Source: JAXDJJ01 sp034665745
GTDB taxonomy: Bacteria; Actinomycetota; CADDZG01; WHSQ01
Assembly: GCA_034665745.1 (NCBI GenBank)
Contig: JAXDJJ010000020.1
Location: 1-6,600, forward strand
Length of the DNA: 6,600 nt
Reading direction: 5' to 3'
A model generated the notes under the pieces. It ran no database searches. It had not been told where the DNA came from and saw nothing but the letters and a program-made list of their open reading frames with translations. Position numbers and translations under genes: made by a program. Positions 1 to 5,637 of the stretch are shown in pieces. The stretch's first letter is position 1, and every line of letters starts with the position of its first letter.

Positions 1-68
1 TGGTCTTACCTACTGGATTAGCACTCTAGGTGCCTGAGTGCTAAGGATAAGGCCAGGGGTCAAACTGG
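1..68 (-). promoter_or_regulatory. Heat-shock promoter and leader region, probably of groES-groEL (gene itself outside the window)
   Basis: This is the non-coding stretch downstream of the tsaD stop codon, read on the minus strand. It contains a perfect CIRCE operator, so a chaperone gene is expected just beyond position 1. A TTGACC hexamer at 58-63 resembles a -35 box, but no convincing -10 lies 16-18 bases after it. An alternative pair is TTATCC (45-50) and TAGAGT (23-28, matching TAnnnT) with a 16-base spacer, which would place the -10 inside the operator. No start codon for the downstream gene is visible in positions 1-17, which would be its 5' leader. No convincing terminator separates tsaD from this promoter, so read-through from the t6A operon is possible. 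The exact promoter boxes are uncertain. Confidence 0.5.
18..44 (-). promoter_or_regulatory. CIRCE operator (HrcA binding site)
   Basis: Two perfect 9-base inverted arms, TTAGCACTC (18-26) and GAGTGCTAA (36-44), are separated by exactly nine bases. This is identical to the CIRCE consensus TTAGCACTC-N9-GAGTGCTAA, the operator bound by the repressor HrcA, which controls groES-groEL and sometimes dnaK operons. The spacer carries a further short dyad (AGG/CCT around TG), so the transcript could fold into a 9-bp stem extended by three pairs across one bulged base. The operator begins 24 bases after the tsaD stop. Because all neighbouring genes run leftward, and groES follows tsaD in actinobacteria, groES is the expected target; that last step is inference. 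Confidence 0.96.
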
Positions 69-1199
69 TCAAACGAGAGGCAGATTCGGATCCGGGGAGG
101 CGTCTAGGCCGCTGTAGCGGCCCCGCCTTAGGAGGGCCGTGCCGCAGGCCGCGACCATGGCGGCGTTGTCGGTGCACAGTTCTAGGGGGGGCACGAACAT
201 CTTCACGCCCTGGGCCTCGCAGGCATCGCCCAGGCCCCCGCGCAGTCCGGAGTTGGCAGCCACTCCCCCACAGAGGAACACCCGGTCCACCCCTGCATGG
301 AGAACGGCATCCATCGTCTTCTTGACCTGAACGTCCACGACCGCTTGCTGGAACGACGCGGCGACATTTTCGATCGAAACCTCTTCGCCACGCGCCTCGC
401 AGCCGCGCACGTAGTTGATCACGGACGTCTTGAGGCCCGAGTAGGAGACGTCGAAGCCCACCTCGTCGATCATCGCCCGAGGGAACTTGATGGCGGCGGG
501 ATCACCGAGCAACGACAGGCGGTCGATCTCAGGCCCCCCCGGATAGTCGAGCCCAAGGAAACGCGCGACCTTGTCGAACGCTTCGCCGGCGGCGTCGTCG
601 ATCGTTGTGCCTAGAACGTCATAGTCGCCGTGGCCACGCGCGTGGACGAGCATCGTGTGACCACCGGATATCACGAGCGCCACTGCAGGGAACTCGGCAG
701 CCGGATCTGAGAGAAGCGCAGAATAGATGTGTGCTTCGAGGTGGTTCACGCCTACGAAGGGGATCTCGAGAACCGCCGCGATCGACTTCGCTTCCGCCAC
801 CCCCACGAGCAGTGCACCGATAAGTCCCGGTCCCAGGGTGCACGCAACCGCGTCGAGGTCCCAGAACGTGGCGTCGGCGATCAGCAGGGCCTCGCCGATC
901 GCAGGGGTAAGAGCTTCGACATGTGAACGCGCAGCTATCTCGGGGACGATGCCCCCGTATTCACCATGCAGTTCGGTCTGCGACACGATGACGTTCGACA
1001 GGATCGTGCGACCACCCTTGACGACCGAGGCCGACGTTTCATCACAGGACGTCTCGATGCCGAGCACGAGCGTGTCTTCGTCCCACTCCTGGATCTGCTG
1101 CTGCTTCGTCTCGGGACGCGGGATCGTCGCGGTCGTGTCGTGTGATCCCCCGTCGGGAAAATCGTCGAGGGGATCGCGCATCCAACCGGTGTCAGTCAC
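69..1199 (-). CDS. tsaD: tRNA N6-adenosine threonylcarbamoyltransferase TsaD, with N-terminal extension
   Basis: TsaD transfers the threonylcarbamoyl group from threonylcarbamoyl-AMP to A37 of ANN-decoding tRNAs, giving t6A. It works in the cytoplasm with TsaB and TsaE. The ASKHA-fold signatures are all present: LGIETSCDET (46-55), the metal-binding histidines H153 and H157 in NHLEAH, SGGHT (178-182), DDAAGEAFDKVAR (201-213), GGVAANSGLR (311-320) and the third metal ligand D344 in CTDNAAM. These sit exactly 42 residues further along than the E. coli ligands H111 and H115. The product is 376 residues, against about 337 in E. coli, because of a polar, acidic N-terminal extension of about 42 residues. 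The GTG start at 1199 is chosen because GGAGG lies six bases upstream. It overlaps the end of rimI by eight bases. The only start near the canonical position is a GTG at 1067, whose AGGAG is 18 bases away. Confidence 0.97.
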   Translation of the reverse strand: MTDTGWMRDPLDDFPDGGSHDTTATIPRPETKQQQIQEWDEDTLVLGIETSCDETSASVVKGGRTILSNVIVSQTELHGEYGGIVPEIAARSHVEALTPAIGEALLIADATFWDLDAVACTLGPGLIGALLVGVAEAKSIAAVLEIPFVGVNHLEAHIYSALLSDPAAEFPAVALVISGGHTMLVHARGHGDYDVLGTTIDDAAGEAFDKVARFLGLDYPGGPEIDRLSLLGDPAAIKFPRAMIDEVGFDVSYSGLKTSVINYVRGCEARGEEVSIENVAASFQQAVVDVQVKKTMDAVLHAGVDRVFLCGGVAANSGLRGGLGDACEAQGVKMFVPPLELCTDNAAMVAACGTALLRRGRYSGLDASPDPNLPLV

Positions 1200-1749
1200 C
1201 GATGGCCTCCGCGCGTAGCTCGTCGATCTCCTGACGGATCCGGGTCAGGTTGATGCGGTAATCCGTTGACCGGGTTCCCTCGGCGACCATCACGAAGGCG
1301 TCCTCTTTCGTTTCGATGTAGTAGCCCTTCCGCGTGCCAACGACCGCGAACCCGAACTTCTCGTACATGGCTTGTGCAGCAAGGTTCGATACCCGGACCT
1401 CGAGCGACACCGTTTCTGCTCCCCGTGCGATCGCTTCCGTTATCAGTGTCAGCAGCAGGCGGGTGCCGACCTTGCGTCCGTGGAACGTCGGGTCGACCGC
1501 GATGTTCGTGATGTGTGCTTCGAGCCCGGTAAACATCATGCCGGCGTACCCGACGACTTCTCCCTCGTAGCGAGCGACGATGTAGCTGCGGGTCGAACGC
1601 TGGGCGAGCTCGGAGAGGAAAAGGGACGCGCTCCAGGGCCGCGGGTAGACACGCGTTTCGATCGTCAGGACCTTGCGCAGATGACGCCTGCGCATCTTCG
1701 TCACATCGACCTCGACGAACGAGGGCTCCGGCACCCTAGCGAGTGCCAC
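1192..1749 (-). CDS. rimI: RimI-type N-alpha-acetyltransferase (GNAT family)
   Basis: A GNAT-fold acetyltransferase that moves the acetyl group of acetyl-CoA to protein N-termini; the classic E. coli target is ribosomal protein bS18. Visible motifs are the core strand and acetyl-CoA loop NIAVDPTFHGRKVGTRLL (82-99, R-x-x-G pattern), LEVRVSN (116-122) with the likely general base E117, and MYEKFGF (128-134) with the likely general acid Y129. Both active residues are offset by 14 from E103 and Y115 of E. coli RimI. The protein has 185 residues; roughly the last 23 (163-185), charged and probably helical, go beyond the usual length. The GTG start overlaps the tsaB stop codon by one base (TAGTG) and has AGGAG six bases upstream. 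The position between tsaB and tsaD is typical and supports RimI rather than a generic GNAT. The substrate in this organism is not shown by the sequence. Confidence 0.93.
   Translation of the reverse strand: MALARVPEPSFVEVDVTKMRRRHLRKVLTIETRVYPRPWSASLFLSELAQRSTRSYIVARYEGEVVGYAGMMFTGLEAHITNIAVDPTFHGRKVGTRLLLTLITEAIARGAETVSLEVRVSNLAAQAMYEKFGFAVVGTRKGYYIETKEDAFVMVAEGTRSTDYRINLTRIRQEIDELRAEAIGD
1206..1210 (-). promoter_or_regulatory. Ribosome binding site fixing the extended tsaD start
   Basis: GGAGG on the minus strand lies six bases before the GTG at 1199-1197 and inside the last codons of rimI. Its strength and spacing decide in favour of the long form of TsaD over a start near the conserved core. 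Confidence 0.8.
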
Positions 1750-2459
1750 TAGGCGCTCCTGCTTCCACGGATGCGCTCCCAGTCGATGCGCTTGGCCGAA
1801 TGCCTGAGATACAAGGGCTTGAGGTCGTAGAGGGAGTCGAAGTCCTGACGGAACATGCGAGGCAGGGTCAGTTCGACCAACGCGCGTGCGCTGGGGAACG
1901 CGTGGCCCATCGTGCCGATCTCAACGATCGGACCGGCGTCCTCGAAGATGTCGCCGTAGAGCAAGGCGCCATTCCCGACGAGGAGCACCTCTTCGGGGCG
2001 GGACTGCAAGCCGATCGCAAGACGCTCGGGGGTCTCGACCCGGTAGTCGCTCATGCGCTGGATGCCACCGGGAGACGAGCGGTAGAACGCGTGGAACACC
2101 TGATTGCGACGAGCGTCCAGCACCGCGCAGATCGTCTTGGGTGTATGCCGGACCTCGTAAGCGACGAGATCCAGGCTCGCCATACCGACGATGGGAACCG
2201 AAAGAGCTTGAGCGAGTGCCTTGGCGGTTGCAACGCCCACGCGCATGCCGGTGAATAGACCGGGGCCAAGGCTTACGGCAACGCCTCCGATGTTCCTGTA
2301 TCCGAGTCCGGACTGTTCGAGGCAGAAGCGGATCGCGGGAAGGAGGAATTCGTTATAGCTCGCCCCGCGCGCGACCAAGGCGCTGGCGACGACTCCTTGT
2401 TCGGAGCCGATCGCAACGCTCGCGTGCGGCGTCGACGTTTCGATGCCCAGGACGAGCAC
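1749..2459 (-). CDS. tsaB: tRNA threonylcarbamoyladenosine biosynthesis protein TsaB
   Basis: TsaB is the catalytically inactive paralogue of TsaD. It dimerises with TsaD and, together with TsaE, supports t6A formation. The N-terminal ASKHA half is clear: VLGIETST (3-10), GPGLFTGMRVGVATAKAL (65-82) and DARRNQVFHAFY (115-126), with the short C-terminal element PLYLRHSAKR (215-224). The metal-binding HxxxH and CTDNA motifs of TsaD are absent, as expected of TsaB. The 236-residue length fits the family, which is usually 220-240. The start is a GTG placed directly after the tsaE stop codon (TAG then GTG, no gap), with GAGGAGG five bases upstream. It overlaps the next gene, rimI, by one base, so translation of tsaE, tsaB and rimI is probably coupled. 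Confidence 0.96.
   Translation of the reverse strand: MLVLGIETSTPHASVAIGSEQGVVASALVARGASYNEFLLPAIRFCLEQSGLGYRNIGGVAVSLGPGLFTGMRVGVATAKALAQALSVPIVGMASLDLVAYEVRHTPKTICAVLDARRNQVFHAFYRSSPGGIQRMSDYRVETPERLAIGLQSRPEEVLLVGNGALLYGDIFEDAGPIVEIGTMGHAFPSARALVELTLPRMFRQDFDSLYDLKPLYLRHSAKRIDWERIRGSRSA
1756..1760 (-). promoter_or_regulatory. Ribosome binding site of rimI
   Basis: AGGAG on the minus strand, six bases before the GTG start at 1749-1747 and within the last codons of tsaB. It supports this GTG over later in-frame candidates such as the ATG of residue 19. Confidence 0.75.
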
Positions 2460-3047
2460 CTATGCCTCCTCGATCTCGGGATCCTGGTCACCATGGTCGC
2501 GTGGTCCTTCGGGAGGCGCGACCGTGAAGCGTGGAGACACACCTGCTTCTAAGGATGCGGCGTCGAGCAGAGCCTCGGCGGTCTCCTGCATCGCCTCGAG
2601 CTTGGATATCCATTGGGGGCTTCGGGGCCGGAATACGAACAGGCGATGGTCTTCTTCGGGCAACTGCCTGATCTCGATCTCGAGGTAGCTGCGCGGGAAC
2701 AACTGGGTCACCGCTTCGCCCCACTCGACGACGAGGATGGCTTGAGGATCGAGAAGCTCCTCGAAACCTAGGTCGAGGACCTCTTGGAAGGAATCGAGGC
2801 GGTACACGTCCATGTGGATGATGGGGTAGCGGCCCTCGTATTCGTGAACGATCGTGAATGTCGGGCTCGTGATGCCGCCGTCGACACCAAGGGCGGTTGC
2901 AAGTCCTTGAACGAAGACCGTCTTACCTGCACCGAGATCCCCGCTGAGACTGATGACGTCACCGGGCAACAACGTCGGCGCGAGTGACGCGCCGACGATG
3001 CGCGTTTCGTCAGGGGACGCGGTTACGACCTGGATACCGTTGCGCAT
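2460..3047 (-). CDS. tsaE: tRNA threonylcarbamoyladenosine biosynthesis ATPase TsaE
   Basis: TsaE is the P-loop ATPase that binds the TsaB-TsaD dimer and is needed for repeated cycles of t6A synthesis. Visible motifs are Walker A GDLGAGKT (36-43), SPTFTIVHEYEG (61-72), HMDVYRL (78-84) with the acidic Walker B-like D80, and VVEWGE (106-111), all characteristic of the family. The protein has 195 residues against about 150 usually. From about residue 148 a tail of about 48 residues continues, first helical (KLEAMQETAEALLDAASLEA) and then Pro-, Gly- and acid-rich. I do not recognise a function for the tail. The start is ATG, the only ATG among the six starts visible here. It follows the glycosylase stop by nine bases, and AGGA overlapping that stop codon seven bases upstream can serve as the ribosome binding site. 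Confidence 0.96.
   Translation of the reverse strand: MRNGIQVVTASPDETRIVGASLAPTLLPGDVISLSGDLGAGKTVFVQGLATALGVDGGITSPTFTIVHEYEGRYPIIHMDVYRLDSFQEVLDLGFEELLDPQAILVVEWGEAVTQLFPRSYLEIEIRQLPEEDHRLFVFRPRSPQWISKLEAMQETAEALLDAASLEAGVSPRFTVAPPEGPRDHGDQDPEIEEA
2465..2471 (-). promoter_or_regulatory. Ribosome binding site of tsaB
   Basis: GAGGAGG on the minus strand, five bases before the GTG start at 2459-2457. It also encodes part of the Glu-rich end of TsaE. It is among the strongest ribosome binding sites in the window. Confidence 0.8.
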
Positions 3048-3056
3048 TCGAATGTC

Positions 3057-3701
3057 CTAGAAGAGCCCGAGCTGTTCGCCATCGCCGACGGTGGCAGGTT
3101 CCAAGGCCTGCTCCTCGTCAAGGATGGTCCGAACCAGCTGGAGATCCGCCCTGATGGCATCGACGGGGCTCAGCCCGCCGAACCGTCCCCCGCGCAGCGC
3201 AGCTGCCGGGTGGAACGTGGGGACAACTGTCGCGTTGCGGCGCTCGTAGCGCTGGCCCCGCGCCTTGGTGATACCGACCTGCTCTTCGAGGATGAACCGG
3301 GTGGCGAAGTTGCCGAGGGTCACGATCACCCGCGGAGACATGTGCGCTATCTGAGCATCGAGGTAGGGCTTGCAGGCATCGATCTCGTCGGGCTGCGGAT
3401 CCCTATTGCCCGGGGGGCGACATTTGACGACGTTGACGATCGCAACCTGGGAGCGATCCAGCCCGACCTCGCCCAGCAGGCGGTCGAGCAGCTGGCCGGC
3501 GGCCCCTACGAAGGGGATCCCTTGCTGGTCCTCGTGGAATCCGGGGCCTTCACCGATGAATAGAAGGTCCGCATCGAGGTTCCCATCTGCCCACACGACA
3601 TTCGTCCTGGTCTCGGATAGGCGGCAGCGCACGCAGCCGAGGGCCTGGGCCCTAAGGGTCGCGATATCGACCACGGAAGGTTCGGAGGGGGGAAGTTCCA
3701 C
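3057..3701 (-). CDS. Uracil-DNA glycosylase, family 4 (UDGa type, [4Fe-4S])
   Basis: Removes uracil from DNA as the first step of base excision repair. Family 4 is recognised by motif I GEGPGFHED (50-58), followed by GIPFVGAAGQLLDRLL (61-76), the KCRPPGNRDP block (93-102) and motif II HPAAALR (164-170). Four cysteines, C23, C26, C94 and C110, are placed as the ligands of the iron-sulfur cluster of this family. Motif I is GEGPG where GEAPG is the most familiar form; family 5 would have GLAPA. The length, 214 residues, is normal. The last five residues, QLGLF, resemble the bacterial beta-clamp-binding peptide QL(S/D)LF. The GTG start at 3701 has no ribosome binding site, but a promoter-like sequence is spaced for a leaderless message. 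It begins the tight gene chain leading into tsaE. A repair gene beside tsaE is context only and does not imply a role in tRNA modification. Confidence 0.95.
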   Translation of the reverse strand: MELPPSEPSVVDIATLRAQALGCVRCRLSETRTNVVWADGNLDADLLFIGEGPGFHEDQQGIPFVGAAGQLLDRLLGEVGLDRSQVAIVNVVKCRPPGNRDPQPDEIDACKPYLDAQIAHMSPRVIVTLGNFATRFILEEQVGITKARGQRYERRNATVVPTFHPAAALRGGRFGGLSPVDAIRADLQLVRTILDEEQALEPATVGDGEQLGLF

Positions 3702-3743
3702 TGGTTGAGAGTACAGAAGGCCCTTACGGGGGTCTAGACGCTG
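3702..3743 (-). promoter_or_regulatory. Putative internal promoter for the udg-tsaE-tsaB-rimI-tsaD operon
   Basis: This 42-base gap is the largest between genes in the window. On the minus strand it contains TAGACC (3736-3731, four of six matches to TTGACA), a 17-base spacer, and TACTCT (3713-3708, a TAnnnT -10). Six bases separate that -10 from the GTG of the glycosylase, so transcription would start at or next to the start codon. The gap has no Shine-Dalgarno sequence, which fits a leaderless message of the kind common in actinobacteria. A small CCC-GTAA-GGG hairpin in the spacer (3721-3730) has no T-run and is not a convincing terminator. Confidence 0.45.
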
Positions 3744-5627
3744 TTACCAGCCGCCGCCTCCACCACCGCCTCCGCCGCCTCCGCCGCCTCCACCAAAGCC
3801 CCCACCGCCGCCGCTAGAGGTAGACACGAATGCCCCGGAGATGTCGGAGATGGCGAACGCGGAGCGGCCGGAACCGAGGCTCCCGTTGCTGCCTATCCAG
3901 TAGACAGAGCTTTGATGCTCGAGCTCGGCGGGGGCATGGATGTGAGCGGCCGCTAGAACGCGGTCCGCGATCCCGAACGCGATCGCGTAGCAGAGGAACT
4001 GTTCCCACACCTCTACCGACCCGGGAACGGCCTGCTTCATGCCTTCGAAGTCGTGGAGGTAGCGCCTGAAGGCGGCCCACTTCTCGGCTGCAACTGCCCC
4101 TTCGACGGAGCGCTTCTCCCAACCCCTCCGTGCCAGCATCGCGACGAGAAGGAGCAACCCATTGAGTCCGACGATCCCCGCAAGTGCACCCAAAGCGATG
4201 GTCCAGCCGACCATCTGGTCGTTCTTGCCGGTTGCGACGGCGGCAGCGACCAGAGCGATCGTCAGGCCCCAAGCGACGAGACTCGCTCGGACCAAAGGTT
4301 TCAGGCCGGCGCCCTGCCACCACCCGCGTGTCTCGAGTTCCTCGCCGACCAGATCTCTGAAGCTAGACAAGAACCCTTGGAACTTCGCTGCATTGGCTTT
4401 CATCACCTCGCGCATCTCACTGAGAAGAAGGCGATCACCCTTGGCCTCGTCGATCGCGAACTTCATCGCTGAGTACACCTCTAACTCGAAGGGTGTTAGC
4501 TCCGAGGGGGTCTTGTTCGCCAGCGCTATCGATAGATCGTCGACCGATTCATGTCGCAAACCAGCCCAGGTCGCTCGCTCGGTCGTCGTTGGGATCGCGT
4601 CGATATAGCGACGACGGATGAGGTCGAACAGGGTTGCTGTGAACGCGTCTGCCTTTACGCGCGTTCCCGAGGGTTCCAGCAGTGCAGCGACGAGTGCAGG
4701 CGCATCCGTACCCGGCGGCTCCGGCAGATGTTCGGGTACCGGCGCGACGCGCGGCTCGCGTCCGTAGCGACGCCAGATCAGGAAGGCAATCGCTGCGGCC
4801 GGGAGAACGCCGAGGAGCAAGCCGATCGGTATCAGCCACGGAAGATTGTTCTCGATCCACTCCTTACGGGCTCGATCCTGGGCCGCGTGCTCGAAGCTTG
4901 CTCGTTCCTCGGCGAGTATCGACGGCAAGCCGTCGCCACCGACGAGACGCGTGTCCGAGGTTGTGGCGAGAACGGAACGAGGAAACGTCACACGGATCTC
5001 GACCCACTGTTCGGCCGGGATGAATGTGGCGTAGAGGTTCGCCCCCTCGCCTGACGGGGCCAACTCGGTGTAGCCCTCGACCCACTCGGGGTGACCCCAC
5101 ACACGCACATCGTCCGACGTGCTCGGAAGGACGACCTTCGCTTTGAGTCGGTCGAGTCCCGTCCCCCACTCTTCGCCCCACACGCGCAGGTTCAGGTCGA
5201 CGACGTCGTCGTAGACGGTCATGAAATGGTGCAGCGTGTAGCCCACCTCGAACGTGCGCGCTTCGTTAGACGCCGAGTAGTGCCACACGATGCGCACACG
5301 ACCGGGGAGCTCTGCGATCCCATAGGTATCGGGCGCTCCGCTGCTCCCCAGCTCTGCAGATGCCCCCGGCGCGTACGCCTGACCACCTTCCGTGACGCTG
5401 ACGTCGGAGATGGATTCGCCGGGGCGGAGGGGTATCTCTCGATAGCCACCACTGAAGTCACCATTGAACGAGTAGGTGATGAGCTCGGTCATCACCACTG
5501 CACCATCCGGCTGCACACGCGCGGTGACCCGGGCTTCGGGAAGGGTGAACTCCTTGGCAAGAGCGACCCCGGACAGGGCCGCCCAGCATGCAAGGACCGA
5601 ACACAGGACCGCGAGCGAACGCTTCAC
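3744..5627 (-). CDS. DUF2207-family membrane protein with signal peptide and polyglycine tail
   Basis: Residue numbers use the GTG start at 5627 (627 residues). Residues 1-24 are a signal peptide: VKR, a hydrophobic core, then SGVALA before a likely cut at KEF. About 25-240 is the extracytoplasmic DUF2207 region, with features such as NGDFSGGYREIPLR (55-68), EVGYTLHHFMTVYDDVVDLNLRV split over 127-149, and VTFPRSVL (213-220). One membrane segment lies near 263-284, followed by RRYGREP. The intracellular part is interrupted by two membrane segments near 446-465 and 473-498. The C-terminus is five glycines, F, fifteen glycines and W. The function of DUF2207 proteins is unknown. The GTG is preferred to the ATG at 5681, because the ATG would overlap the aminopeptidase by 44 bases and put 18 polar residues before the signal peptide. 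The ribosome binding site is weak; the ten-base gap to the upstream gene suggests coupling. Confidence 0.88.
   Translation of the reverse strand: MKRSLAVLCSVLACWAALSGVALAKEFTLPEARVTARVQPDGAVVMTELITYSFNGDFSGGYREIPLRPGESISDVSVTEGGQAYAPGASAELGSSGAPDTYGIAELPGRVRIVWHYSASNEARTFEVGYTLHHFMTVYDDVVDLNLRVWGEEWGTGLDRLKAKVVLPSTSDDVRVWGHPEWVEGYTELAPSGEGANLYATFIPAEQWVEIRVTFPRSVLATTSDTRLVGGDGLPSILAEERASFEHAAQDRARKEWIENNLPWLIPIGLLLGVLPAAAIAFLIWRRYGREPRVAPVPEHLPEPPGTDAPALVAALLEPSGTRVKADAFTATLFDLIRRRYIDAIPTTTERATWAGLRHESVDDLSIALANKTPSELTPFELEVYSAMKFAIDEAKGDRLLLSEMREVMKANAAKFQGFLSSFRDLVGEELETRGWWQGAGLKPLVRASLVAWGLTIALVAAAVATGKNDQMVGWTIALGALAGIVGLNGLLLLVAMLARRGWEKRSVEGAVAAEKWAAFRRYLHDFEGMKQAVPGSVEVWEQFLCYAIAFGIADRVLAAAHIHAPAELEHQSSVYWIGSNGSLGSGRSAFAISDISGAFVSTSSGGGGGFGGGGGGGGGGGGGGGW
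3747..3812 (-). repeat. GGN-codon tract encoding the polyglycine tail
   Basis: Fifteen successive glycine codons (3750-3794), one phenylalanine codon (3795-3797) and five more glycine codons (3798-3812), ending in a tryptophan codon (3747-3749) before the TAA stop. The codons mix GGC, GGA, GGT and GGG, so the tract is an imperfect triplet repeat. Gly-rich C-terminal tails with scattered aromatic residues are common in DUF2207 and TPM-domain membrane proteins. Length differences between strains by replication slippage are plausible. Confidence 0.9.
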
Positions 5628-5637
5628 GGCCTGAACG

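Noticed and set aside
18..44. Inverted repeat after tsaD read as a rho-independent terminator
   Set aside because: There is no T-run after the stem on the minus strand, and both arms and spacer match the CIRCE operator exactly.
1065..1067. GTG near the conserved TsaD core as the true start
   Set aside because: Its nearest Shine-Dalgarno-like sequence is 18 bases away, whereas the upstream GTG at 1199 has GGAGG six bases away and couples to rimI. It is kept only as an alternative.
727..1218. Open plus-strand frame of 163 codons
   Set aside because: It is opposite the N-terminal half of tsaD. The low-complexity Ser/Arg/Pro translation has no family features.
3721..3730. CCC-GTAA-GGG hairpin between the DUF2207 gene and the glycosylase gene as a terminator
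   Set aside because: The stem is only three pairs with no following T-run, too weak for a terminator.
3747..3812. GGN tract as a CRISPR-like or intergenic satellite repeat
   Set aside because: It is in frame inside the DUF2207 coding region, ends in TGG-TAA, and gives the Gly-rich tail typical of the family.
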